From Cyanobium sp. M30B3 (GTDB taxonomy: Bacteria > Cyanobacteriota > Cyanobacteriia > PCC-6307 > Cyanobiaceae): a stretch of 64,000 nucleotides of DNA. Below are positions 46,103 to 53,667 of the stretch, in pieces. Location of the stretch: NCBI GenBank assembly GCA_018399015.1, contig CP073761.1, forward strand, positions 992,001-1,056,000. Direction: 5' to 3'. Positions within the stretch are counted from its first letter, which is position 1. Every line of letters starts with the position of its first letter. The position numbers and the translations under genes are program-made. The notes under the pieces are model-generated. The model saw only the letters and a program-made list of their open reading frames with translations, was not told the DNA's origin and searched no databases.

Positions 46103-46560
46103 CGGAAGAATCCCGGCGCTGCCTGTTTCCAGGCGTCGTCGTTGCGCTGGATGATCAACTGCACGCAGGGTTCATCCCCCACCTGGGCGGAGAGATGGCC
46201 CCGGTGGCCCTCCGGGCTGGCGATGCAGCCCTGGTCGCCGCCGAAGGAATACGCGCCGGCGCCCATGATCGCGATCTGGCCATCCATGCTCTGCACCGAC
46301 CAGGCCCCCTTGAGCACATAGATCCACTTGGGCACGTGGTTTTCATGCCAGTCGGCCGTCCAGCCCACCGGCAGGTAGGTCACAAAGGCATTGCCCTGAT
46401 CAAACAGCGGCCGGGAAAACTGGGGGGAGTCGCCGGGGCCCAGCTGGCCGAGCTGAAAATCGCTGATGGTGCACTCCTGCTGGCGGCTGATGCCGTCGTC
46501 GCCTGTCCAGAGGTGCCAGTAGGTCTCGGGTTGGGGCGCCAGGCTGAAGGGGTCGCTCAT
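46099..46560 (-). CDS. Cupin-domain protein
   Basis: 153 aa from ATG 46560. A single cupin barrel is visible: a first motif with YLPVGWTADWHENHVPKWIYVLKGAWSV (His residues in the metal-site position, plus the G-x-W turn) and a second with GAGAYSFGGDQGCIASPEGHRGHL, carrying a further His. The N-terminus has YWHLWTGDDGISRQQECTISDF. Such small cupins can be isomerases, dioxygenases or sensors of sugar-derived ligands; no specific reaction can be assigned. It lies between ridA (25-base gap) and the SMP-30 gene (4-base overlap) and is clearly part of that operon. Confidence 0.85.
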   Translation of the reverse strand: MSDPFSLAPQPETYWHLWTGDDGISRQQECTISDFQLGQLGPGDSPQFSRPLFDQGNAFVTYLPVGWTADWHENHVPKWIYVLKGAWSVQSMDGQIAIMGAGAYSFGGDQGCIASPEGHRGHLSAQVGDEPCVQLIIQRNDDAWKQAAPGFFR

Positions 46561-46585
46561 GGCTTTGGGGTTCAGGCTTTGGAGT

Positions 46586-47014
46586 TCAGTCCTTGATGGC
46601 GATGGCCGAGACCTCCAGCTGGATGCCCAGCACCAGGGCGGACACCTGCACCACGGCGCGGGAGGGGTAGGCCTGGGCGTCGGGGAAATACTCCTGCCAC
46701 ACCGCATCAAAGGTGTCGAGAGTGTTGATGTCGGTGAGATACACCGTGGCGCTCACCAGGTGCTCGAAGCCGAAACCGGCCTCCTGCAGCACGGCTTCCA
46801 TGTTGCGCATCACCTGGCGGGATTCGAGGGTGATGTCGCCATCCCCCACCTTGAGGCTGGTGATCGGATCCACCGGCAGTTGGCCGGTGATGAACAGGGT
46901 ATTGCCATGTTGGAAGCCCTGGCTGTAGGAAGCCACAGGCTTGGGGAAGCGTTCGCTGTGGATGGCTCGGCGCAGGGCTGGCGCTGGCATGGGAAAACCG
47001 CTGGCAGTCGCCAT
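46586..47014 (-). CDS. RidA/YjgF family protein
   Basis: 142 aa from ATG 47014; the frame extends to 47110 without similarity. RidA proteins hydrolyse reactive enamine/imine intermediates released by PLP enzymes. Family features are VASYSQGFQHGNTLFITGQLPVDP, SRQVMRNMEAVLQEAGFGFEHLVSATVYLTDI and the signature PSRAVVQVSALVLGIQLEVSAIA, whose Arg matches the substrate-binding Arg of active members. First gene of the minus-strand operon leading through cupin, SMP-30 and Nif11 to GlcG/VOC. Diverges from the glucose dehydrogenase gene across a 176-base spacer. Confidence 0.92.
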   Translation of the reverse strand: MATASGFPMPAPALRRAIHSERFPKPVASYSQGFQHGNTLFITGQLPVDPITSLKVGDGDITLESRQVMRNMEAVLQEAGFGFEHLVSATVYLTDINTLDTFDAVWQEYFPDAQAYPSRAVVQVSALVLGIQLEVSAIAIKD

Positions 47015-47190
47015 GAACCGTAGGGATTGAATGCCGATGGGAATTGTTTTGTCATCGATGGATGGGGCATCGGTGATGAATTGCTGATGGATGCACTCCG
47101 TTCTGTGCACGGGTGTTGCAGTTGGCTGCGCTGGGGTTGGCGGCTGTTTAGCTTTCGCAGGCTTTCCCCGTGCTGCGGCCCCTATCTGCC

Positions 47191-47997
47191 ATGACCCAGG
47201 TTAATCCCTACGCCCAGGAAACCCTGGCTAACCTGCTCAAGGGCAAGGTGATCATCGTCACCGGTGGCAACAGCGGCATTGGCAAATCGATCGTGGAGGA
47301 GGTGGCCCGCCTGGGCGCCAAGGTGGTGATCGACTACCGCTCCCATCCCGAAGCCACTGAGGCGATGGAAGAGGAGATCGGTGAACTGGGCGGCAGCAGT
47401 TTCGGTGTGCAGGCCGATGTGGGCAAGCTCGACGATTTGCAGCGGTTGGTGCAGGCGGCGGTGGACCGCTATGGCCGCCTTGATGTGATGGTGAACAACG
47501 CTGGCATTGAAACACGCACCTCGATTCTCGACACCACCCCCGATGATTTCGACAAGGTGTTGAATGTGAACCTGCGCGGTGTGTTCTTCGCCACCCAGTA
47601 TGCCGCCAAGCAAATGATTGCCCAGGGCAGCGGTGGCCGCATCATCAACATTTCATCGGTGCATGAGGACTGGCCCATGCCCAACAACACGCCCTACTGC
47701 GTGGCCAAGGGGGGCGTGCGCATGCTGACGCGCACCGCCGGCGTGGAGTTGGCGTCCAAGGGGGTCACGATTGTGAATGTGGGGCCCGGGGCGGTGGCCA
47801 CGCCGATCAACGACTCCACCATGAACAACCCCGAGCTGCTGGCCAAGCTCAACGCGGCGATTCCGATGGGGCGCATGGCCCAGCCGTCGGAAATCGCCAA
47901 GGTGGTGGCCTTCCTGGCCAGCGATGCCGCCAGCTATATCACCGCCACCAGCATCTTCGCCGACGGCGGCATCATGCAGAGCAGCCCCGGCCTGTGA
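47191..47997 (+). CDS. Glucose 1-dehydrogenase-like SDR
   Basis: 268 aa from ATG 47191 (GTG 47170 also in frame). Classical SDR: VIIVTGGNSGIGKSIVEEVARLG, ADVGKLDDLQRLV, VNNAGIETR, active-site Ser region IINISSVHEDWPMPNN and YCVAKGG (YxxxK), then NVGPGAVATPIN and a C-terminal YITATSIFADGG. The GPGAVATPIN and FADGG elements resemble Bacillus glucose 1-dehydrogenase, so oxidation of glucose to gluconolactone with NAD(P) is the favoured reaction. Substrate specificity is not proven by sequence. It diverges from the ridA operon, which encodes a gluconolactonase-like enzyme, and overlaps the pore-protein gene as GTGA. Confidence 0.88.
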   Translation: MTQVNPYAQETLANLLKGKVIIVTGGNSGIGKSIVEEVARLGAKVVIDYRSHPEATEAMEEEIGELGGSSFGVQADVGKLDDLQRLVQAAVDRYGRLDVMVNNAGIETRTSILDTTPDDFDKVLNVNLRGVFFATQYAAKQMIAQGSGGRIINISSVHEDWPMPNNTPYCVAKGGVRMLTRTAGVELASKGVTIVNVGPGAVATPINDSTMNNPELLAKLNAAIPMGRMAQPSEIAKVVAFLASDAASYITATSIFADGGIMQSSPGL

Positions 47998-48737
47998 CAC
48001 CTGGTGGCGGGACCTCCAGCCGGGAGTACACCCGAGCGGACGTCGAGCGGCTGCGCAAGCGCCATCGCGGTTACCAGCTCACCCTGGCCGTGGAAGTGCT
48101 GCTGGTTCTCTCTCTTCCCCTGGCGGAGCTGTGGCCCTGGCTGTTGTCGGCGCTGTTGGTATCGCTGGCGGTGGTGTTGATCGTGTTTCTCAGCCGCTAT
48201 TCGCTGCTGCGGCGGTCGCGCTCGGTTGTGTATGTCTTCGGTGGCCTGGCCATCACGCTGGAGCTGCTCTGGCAGGTGCTGCGCCAGCTGGATCCGCGCT
48301 GGAGTACGGCTCTCGCTGTGCCGCACGTGCTGGTGTGGGTGGTGTTTCTCACCCTGGTGCTGCTGCGCAAGGTGAAGAGCCTGGTGCGGGAGCCGTTCGT
48401 CACGGTGTCGGTGGTGATGGGCGCCGCCAGCGGCTACCTGCTGATCGGCATCGCCGGCGGCCTGCTGTTCACGGCGCTGTGGGTGTATCAGCCGGAGGCG
48501 TTCACGCTCTCCGCCCTGCCGGCGGCGGGCAGCCAGGCCGGCGGCGGCCCGCTGGGCATTGAGCCGGCCCTGATGGCGGGAGCGATGAACCTGCTCACCA
48601 CCGCGGGCACCAACCTGCTGAACCCGCGCAATGTGACCGCCCAGGTGATCAGTTCGGTGATCACCGTGGCGGGCCAGCTGTATGTGGCGATCCTGATCGC
48701 CTTAAGTCTGGGCCGCTTCCACCGGCGGCGGCACTGA
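47994..48737 (+). CDS. Ion-channel-like membrane protein with degenerate filter
   Basis: 247 aa from GTG 47994. A basic N-terminus (YTRADVERLRKRHRGYQ) is followed by about five to six membrane helices. The C-terminal region has the two-helix pore layout of potassium-channel-family proteins, with a last helix ISSVITVAGQLYVAILIALSLGRF closely resembling cyanobacterial two-TM K+ channels. At the filter position, where TxGYGD is expected, it reads TTAGTNLLNP (residues 202-211), so K+ selectivity is unlikely. It overlaps the glucose dehydrogenase stop and its 3' end overlaps the convergent NDH-2 gene by 36 bases. Function unknown. Confidence 0.75.
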   Translation: MTPGGGTSSREYTRADVERLRKRHRGYQLTLAVEVLLVLSLPLAELWPWLLSALLVSLAVVLIVFLSRYSLLRRSRSVVYVFGGLAITLELLWQVLRQLDPRWSTALAVPHVLVWVVFLTLVLLRKVKSLVREPFVTVSVVMGAASGYLLIGIAGGLLFTALWVYQPEAFTLSALPAAGSQAGGGPLGIEPALMAGAMNLLTTAGTNLLNPRNVTAQVISSVITVAGQLYVAILIALSLGRFHRRRH

Positions 48738-50117
48738 GGCCAGTTCCCGCCGCTCCAGGCCCACCTCCACGCCCATGTGCTGGCCGGCCCGGCCGGTGAT
48801 CACCAGGGCGGCGCGCTGGTTGGTGGCGATCTGCCACAGCCACTTGGTGAGCAAGGTGAGGCGGTTCTCGGTGTCGGGCATGAACGCCAGGTGGGCCAGG
48901 CCCCACACCAGCCAGCCGGGGAAGCCGCTCAGCCGCAGGCCGCGCAGGTCGGCCACGGCGAAGGTGCGACCGATCACCGCCATGCTGCCGAAATCGACAA
49001 AGCGGAACGGGGCATGCTCGCGGCCCTGGCAGCGGGCCAGGATGTCGCGGGCCACCCAGGTGCCCATCTGCACCGCCGGACCAGCCATGCCGGGCAGGGG
49101 TTTGCCATCGGCGGTGTGGCTGTAGCTGCAGAGGTCGCCCACCACGCGGATCTCCGGATGGCCCGGGATCGAAAAGTCGGGCTGCACCACCACCCGGCCG
49201 CCCCGGTCCAGCTCGCAGCCGGTGTGCTCGGCCAGCAGTTTGCCCAGGTGGGAGGCACGCACGCCGGCGGTCCAGCACACGGTGCCCCCTTCCAGGCTGC
49301 GGGTGCTGCTGCTGCCATCGGCCAGCTTGTGGCTGAGGGTCACCACGCCGGACGCGATCGACTGCACCCGCCCGCCCAGCTCCAGCTCCACCCCCAGCGA
49401 CTGCAGGTTGCGGGCGGCGGCGGCCGAGAGGCTGGGGTGCATGGCCCGCAGCACCCGGTCGCCCGGGTCGATCAGCACCACCTTGCTGAGGCCGGGGTTG
49501 AGCTGTTTGAACTCGTTGGCCACCGCCTGGCGCATCAGGTCGGCCAGCGATCCGGCCAGCTCGCAGCCGGTGGGCCCGGCGCCGATCACCAGCACGGTCT
49601 GCAGCAGCTGGCGGCGCTGGGGGTCTGGGGTCTGTTCGGCCTCCTCCAGGGCCATCAGCACCCGCCGGCGGATCTCGTCGGCGTGTTCGATGATCTTCAT
49701 CGGCGGTGCCTCGGCCCGCCACTCCTCATGGCCGAAGTAGGTGCTGCCGGAACCGGTGGCCAGGATCAGGTGGTCGTAGGCGAAGCGGCGGTCGTTGAAC
49801 ACCACCTCCTTCGCCTTGGGGTCGATCTCCTCCACCTCCCCCAGCAGGATCTGGATGTTGGGGGCCTTGCCCAGCAGCTGGCGCAGCGGTGAGGCCACGT
49901 CGGCCTCCGACACCAGGCCCGAGGCCACCTGGTAGAGCAGCGGCTGAAACAGGTTGAAGTTGCGCTTGTCGATCAGCGTCACCCGCACCGGCTTGCCGCG
50001 CAGGGCCTGGGCCGCCTTCAGCCCTGCGAAACCGCCGCCCACGATCACCACATGGGGCAGTTCAGGGCTGGTGTTCCCCGGTGGGTCCAGTTCCAGGAAG
50101 AACCGTTCCGGCGCCAT
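48702..50117 (-). CDS. ndb: Type II NADH dehydrogenase (NDH-2)
   Basis: 471 aa. Single-subunit flavoenzyme transferring electrons from NAD(P)H to quinone without proton pumping. First dinucleotide fold HVVIVGGGFAGLKAAQAL with FAD, NLFQPLLYQVASG, the conserved LILATGSGSTYFGHE, the second fold VLVIGAGPTGCELAGSLAD for NAD(P)H, and the FAD-contact segment IRVVGDLCSYS followed by GMAGPAVQMGTWVARDI. The C-terminal amphipathic part (LSGFPGWLVWGLAHLAFM) is the usual membrane anchor. Acts upstream of a quinol oxidase such as the CtaCDE enzyme here. Converges on the channel-like gene. Confidence 0.95.
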   Translation of the reverse strand: MAPERFFLELDPPGNTSPELPHVVIVGGGFAGLKAAQALRGKPVRVTLIDKRNFNLFQPLLYQVASGLVSEADVASPLRQLLGKAPNIQILLGEVEEIDPKAKEVVFNDRRFAYDHLILATGSGSTYFGHEEWRAEAPPMKIIEHADEIRRRVLMALEEAEQTPDPQRRQLLQTVLVIGAGPTGCELAGSLADLMRQAVANEFKQLNPGLSKVVLIDPGDRVLRAMHPSLSAAAARNLQSLGVELELGGRVQSIASGVVTLSHKLADGSSSTRSLEGGTVCWTAGVRASHLGKLLAEHTGCELDRGGRVVVQPDFSIPGHPEIRVVGDLCSYSHTADGKPLPGMAGPAVQMGTWVARDILARCQGREHAPFRFVDFGSMAVIGRTFAVADLRGLRLSGFPGWLVWGLAHLAFMPDTENRLTLLTKWLWQIATNQRAALVITGRAGQHMGVEVGLERRELASVPPPVEAAQT

Positions 50118-50265
50118 GGCGGTGTTGCAGGTGCCCTCAAGGTATGAACCAGTTCCAGGCTGCGGGCCGGGTGTGGGCAGTTCGTGGCATGAATCGTCGA
50201 GCGGACCTGAGTCCCCTTCCAGAACAGCGGCGTCGGTCAGCGGGGCAGGAGGTGGTCAGGCCCGA

Positions 50266-50652
50266 TCACGCCGCTGCTTCGGCAGCGTCATCCTCCTCAA
50301 CCGAGCCCAGGGGAATCAGCTGGATCTGCTTGCGCCCCAGCTTGATCTCAAACTCATCACCGGGCTTCAGGCCGAGCTGGGCGGTGTAGGCCTTGCCCAC
50401 CAGCAGGTTGCCGTTGAACTGCACTTTTGTGCCGTAGCTGAGGCTGCGCCCTGCTCGGGCCCGTCCTTTGCCGCCGCTCTCACCGAGGGTCATGCCCTTG
50501 GCCTCCAGCAGGGCCTCGTAAAAGGCGGTGAAGTTCAGCCGCTCGCTGCCATCCTTCTTGAGGCTCACGTAGCCGCACTCCCGCACCAGTTCGGACTTGG
50601 AGGCATCCCCAAGCTCTTTCACTTTGGCCAGAAGCTCTGATCCAGTCAGCAT
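50266..50652 (-). CDS. Cyanobacterial AbrB-family transcriptional regulator (cyAbrB)
   Basis: 128 aa. Typical cyAbrB layout: an N-terminal helical part (MLTGSELLAKVKELGDASKSELVRECGYVSLKKDG, then RLNFTAFYEALLEAKG), a Gly/Arg-rich hinge, and a C-terminal swapped-hairpin AbrB domain (KVQFNGNLLVGKAYTAQLGLKPGDEFEIKLGRKQIQLIPL). These proteins are found almost only in cyanobacteria and control carbon/nitrogen balance and other genes as abundant DNA-binding proteins. The gene stands alone, 148 bases downstream of the NDH-2 start region and with a 296-base spacer on its upstream side, consistent with an independent promoter. Confidence 0.95.
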   Translation of the reverse strand: MLTGSELLAKVKELGDASKSELVRECGYVSLKKDGSERLNFTAFYEALLEAKGMTLGESGGKGRARAGRSLSYGTKVQFNGNLLVGKAYTAQLGLKPGDEFEIKLGRKQIQLIPLGSVEEDDAAEAAA

Positions 50653-50948
50653 GATCTTGCGTTTGCTTTGATGGCCATCATAGGCACGATGGTCGTTTCG
50701 GAGGCTATGGGTGTGCTCTGCGACGCAGGCAATGGCGGGCCCTGATTCAAGCCGGTGGCTTTCAGGATTGGTTGCTACCGAATAATGCTTGGCACTGTGG
50801 ATTTGCAGGGTGATTCCACGTCATTCTGCGGATCCCGGGCCGTATAAGCCCGCAGGCGCGATGCCAGCTCAGCGCCCAGCCCAAGACCCGGCGGCACCTT
50901 GCCGCTGCGGTTCGGCAGGCCGCCTGGGCGATCCCGGCCCCCCAGGCT
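50653..50948. other. Intergenic region upstream of cyAbrB
   Basis: No convincing gene on either strand. The part nearest the cyAbrB start is less GC-rich than its surroundings and contains TATGAT on the minus strand (50677-50682), a possible -10 box about 25 bases before the start codon, without a clear -35. The other part is GC-rich and holds only short frames. Confidence 0.4.
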
Positions 50949-52235
50949 TCAGCTCCCCAGCAAGGTGAGCAGGAACAGCAGCACGAACACGCTCAGCACC
51001 ACCAGTCCCAACCGGGCAGTCCAGAGCAGGGCCGGCCCCAGCCGCTGGGCCGGAGCCACCTGGCGTCCCTGGATCACCCGCAGGTTCATCCAGGCCAGCA
51101 GAGGGGTGGTGAGGAACGACACGATCATGGCCAGCTGCACGAGCGTGCCCATCGAGCCCGGCCAGAGCCCGATCACGGCGGCGGCCAGGCCGAAGTGCAG
51201 CAGGATCCAGCCCTGGTGATCGCGGCGGTCGTGCACCGCCAGCCCCGTGAATCCCCGCAGCAACCGCACCCCGGCCGAGGCGGCGCGCGGGTAGCCATCC
51301 AGGCAGGTGAGGCTGGTGCTGGCCATGGTGGTGAAGGCCGCAGCGGCGATCAACGGGGTGGCCCAGCTGCCCAGGCTGGCGGTGTAGAGCTGGACCAACT
51401 GCTGGGCGAAGGGCCCGCCGGCCGCCGAAAACTCCTGGTCTGTGCCGTGCATCACCCAGGCGCCCAGCAGTAGAAACAGCACGGCCATCAGCACGGTGGC
51501 CAGGTAGCCGAGGTTGAAGTCTGCCTCCACCTCGGCCCGGCTGCCCTGGTGGCCGGAATCCTCTTCCCGGGCGTAGATCCACAGCGACGACCAGGCCGCC
51601 AGGTCGATGGGGCAGGGCATCCAGCCCATCAGGGCCACCAGGAAGGGCAGGGCCGCCGCGGTCCAGGGACTGGGGGAAAAGAAATCGACACTCGCGGCCA
51701 CCGGCCCCTGCCAGAGGATGGCGGCGGTGGCCACCGCGGTGCTCACCACCAGCAGCAGCACCACCAGTTTGCTGAAGCGGTCGAGGCTGCGGTAGTGGCC
51801 CAGCAACAGCAGCAGCAGCCCCACCGCCAGGATGGTCAGGGCCAGCGCCACCGGACTGCCCGGCAGGAAGCTGGTGGCCAGGCTGCCGGCCACGGCGGTG
51901 ACGGCGGCGATGTTGGCCACGCCGGTGGCGAAGGTGATCAGCAGATACACCGGCAGATACCAGGCTCGCTGGCGCTGGTAGCCCTCCAGCAGGCTCAGGC
52001 CGGTGACCGCCGTGAAGCGGCTGCCCACCAGCAGGAACGGGTACTTGAACAGGTTGGCGAGCAGCACCAGGCCCAGCAGCCCCAGGCCGTAGCGGGCTCC
52101 CGCCTGGGTGGTGGCCACCAGGTGGGAGCCGCCGATGGCGGCGCCGGCCAGCAGAATGCCCGGTCCCAGGACCTGGCGCAGCCCCTGCCAGGTGAGGCGT
52201 TTGCCCACCGAAGCGCCGCTGGCTGGCTGGGCCAT
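50949..52235 (-). CDS. NRAMP-family transporter lacking the DPGN motif
   Basis: 428 aa from ATG 52235; the upstream part of the frame is not protein-like. About 11 membrane helices in LeuT/NRAMP order. TM1 reads LGPGILLAGAAIGGSHLVATTQAGARYG (residues 23-50), in which the canonical metal-binding DPGN is replaced by IGGSH. TM6 has WMPCPIDLAAWSS (205-217) in the place of the MPHNVxxHS segment. These belong to a separate, little-studied NRAMP branch. Transport of a divalent metal is expected from the family, but the ion is uncertain with these substitutions. hemL lies 13 bases upstream on the same strand, so the two may be cotranscribed. Confidence 0.85.
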   Translation of the reverse strand: MAQPASGASVGKRLTWQGLRQVLGPGILLAGAAIGGSHLVATTQAGARYGLGLLGLVLLANLFKYPFLLVGSRFTAVTGLSLLEGYQRQRAWYLPVYLLITFATGVANIAAVTAVAGSLATSFLPGSPVALALTILAVGLLLLLLGHYRSLDRFSKLVVLLLVVSTAVATAAILWQGPVAASVDFFSPSPWTAAALPFLVALMGWMPCPIDLAAWSSLWIYAREEDSGHQGSRAEVEADFNLGYLATVLMAVLFLLLGAWVMHGTDQEFSAAGGPFAQQLVQLYTASLGSWATPLIAAAAFTTMASTSLTCLDGYPRAASAGVRLLRGFTGLAVHDRRDHQGWILLHFGLAAAVIGLWPGSMGTLVQLAMIVSFLTTPLLAWMNLRVIQGRQVAPAQRLGPALLWTARLGLVVLSVFVLLFLLTLLGS

Positions 52236-52248
52236 GGCCGTCTCCTGC

Positions 52249-53565
52249 TCAGGCCACCGCCGCGAAGCAGTCGCGGAAGGCGGCGATGGTGGCGTCGATG
52301 TCCTCGTCGGAGTGGGCCAGGGAGGTGAAGCCGGCCTCGAAGGCGCTTGGGGCCAGGTAGACGCCGCGCTCGAGCATGGCGCGGTGCAGCCTGCCGAAGC
52401 GGGCGGCATCGGCGGCCTTGGCGGCCTCGAAGTTGTGCACGGGTCCTTCGCAGAGGAAGAAGCCGAACATGGCGCTGATCGAGCCGCCGGTGATCGGCAA
52501 CCCGGCAGCCTTGCCTGCGTCGAGGATGCCGGCGATCAGCCGCTTCGTGATCGCGTCGAGGCGCTCATAGGTGCCGGGCTGTTTCAGCAGCTCAAGCGTT
52601 TTGATGCCGGCGGTCATCGCCAGGGGGTTGCCGCTGAGGGTGCCGGCCTGGTACATCGGCCCCGCCGGCGCCACCATCGCCATGATCTCGGCCCGGCCGC
52701 CGTAGGCACCCACCGGCAGACCGCCGCCGATCACCTTGCCCATCGTGGTGAGGTCGGGAGTGATGCCGAACCTGGCCTGGGCACCGCCATAGCTGATGCG
52801 GAAGCCCGTCATCACCTCATCGAACACCAGCAGGGCGCCGTTCTCCTTGGTGAGCTCGCGGATGCCCTCCAGGAAGCCCGGCACCGGCTGAATGAAGCCG
52901 GAATTGCCCACCACCGGCTCCAGGATCACGCCGGCAATCTCACCGGGGTTCTCGGCGAACAGCTTCTTCACCGCCTCCAGGTCGTTGTAGGGGGCGGTGA
53001 GGGTGCTGGCGGCGGTGCTGCGCGGCACGCCCGGGGAATCCGGCAGGCCCAGGGTGGCCACCCCGGAGCCGGCCTTCACCAGGAACATGTCGGCGTGGCC
53101 GTGGTAGCAGCCCTCGAACTTGATGATCTTCTCGCGGCCGGTGAAGGCGCGCATCAGCCGCAGCACCGACATGCAGGCCTCGGTGCCGCTGTTCACGAAG
53201 CGCACCATCTCCACGCTGGGCACGGCGGCGATCACCAGCTCGGCCAGCTGGTTCTCCAGCTCGCAGGGGGCGCCGAAGCTGGTGCCCTTGTCGAGGGCCT
53301 CGTGCAGGGCGGCGATCACCTCGGGGTGGGCATGGCCGCAGATGGCGGGGCCCCAGCTGCCGATGTAGTCGATATAGCGGTTGCCATCCGCATCCCAGGC
53401 GTAGGCGCCCTTGACGCGGTCAAACACGATCGGGTTGCCCCCCACCGACTTGAAGGCGCGCACCGGCGAGCTCACTCCGCCAGGCATCAGGGATTGGGCG
53501 GCGCTGAAGATCGCCTGGGAGCGGGTGGTGTTCAAGGCGGGGGCCGAAGCAGGTGCCGAAGTCAA
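52249..53565 (-). CDS. hemL: Glutamate-1-semialdehyde 2,1-aminomutase
   Basis: 438 aa. PLP enzyme converting glutamate-1-semialdehyde to 5-aminolevulinate, the committed precursor of heme, chlorophyll and bilins. Conserved segments are [79 protein letters not shown], the PLP-contact Asp in [12 protein letters not shown], and the Schiff-base Lys in [17 protein letters not shown]. Full-length. Receives glutamate activated by GltX (9.9 kb) via HemA, which is not in the window. It diverges from glcD and precedes the NRAMP gene by 13 bases. Confidence 0.98.
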   Translation of the reverse strand: MTSAPASAPALNTTRSQAIFSAAQSLMPGGVSSPVRAFKSVGGNPIVFDRVKGAYAWDADGNRYIDYIGSWGPAICGHAHPEVIAALHEALDKGTSFGAPCELENQLAELVIAAVPSVEMVRFVNSGTEACMSVLRLMRAFTGREKIIKFEGCYHGHADMFLVKAGSGVATLGLPDSPGVPRSTAASTLTAPYNDLEAVKKLFAENPGEIAGVILEPVVGNSGFIQPVPGFLEGIRELTKENGALLVFDEVMTGFRISYGGAQARFGITPDLTTMGKVIGGGLPVGAYGGRAEIMAMVAPAGPMYQAGTLSGNPLAMTAGIKTLELLKQPGTYERLDAITKRLIAGILDAGKAAGLPITGGSISAMFGFFLCEGPVHNFEAAKAADAARFGRLHRAMLERGVYLAPSAFEAGFTSLAHSDEDIDATIAAFRDCFAAVA

Positions 53566-53667
53566 GGCGGATCCCGGAGGGTGGGAGCAAAACCGCTGCC
53601 TATCCTGACCCAGAACCTGCCGGTTCGCTTTGACGCTCCTCCTGCAGCCCGGATCATTTCTTCACCC

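Noticed and set aside
52108-53667. N-terminal 520-residue extension of GlcD
   Set aside because: It is antisense to hemL and the NRAMP gene and has no similarity; GlcD proper starts at GTG 53668.
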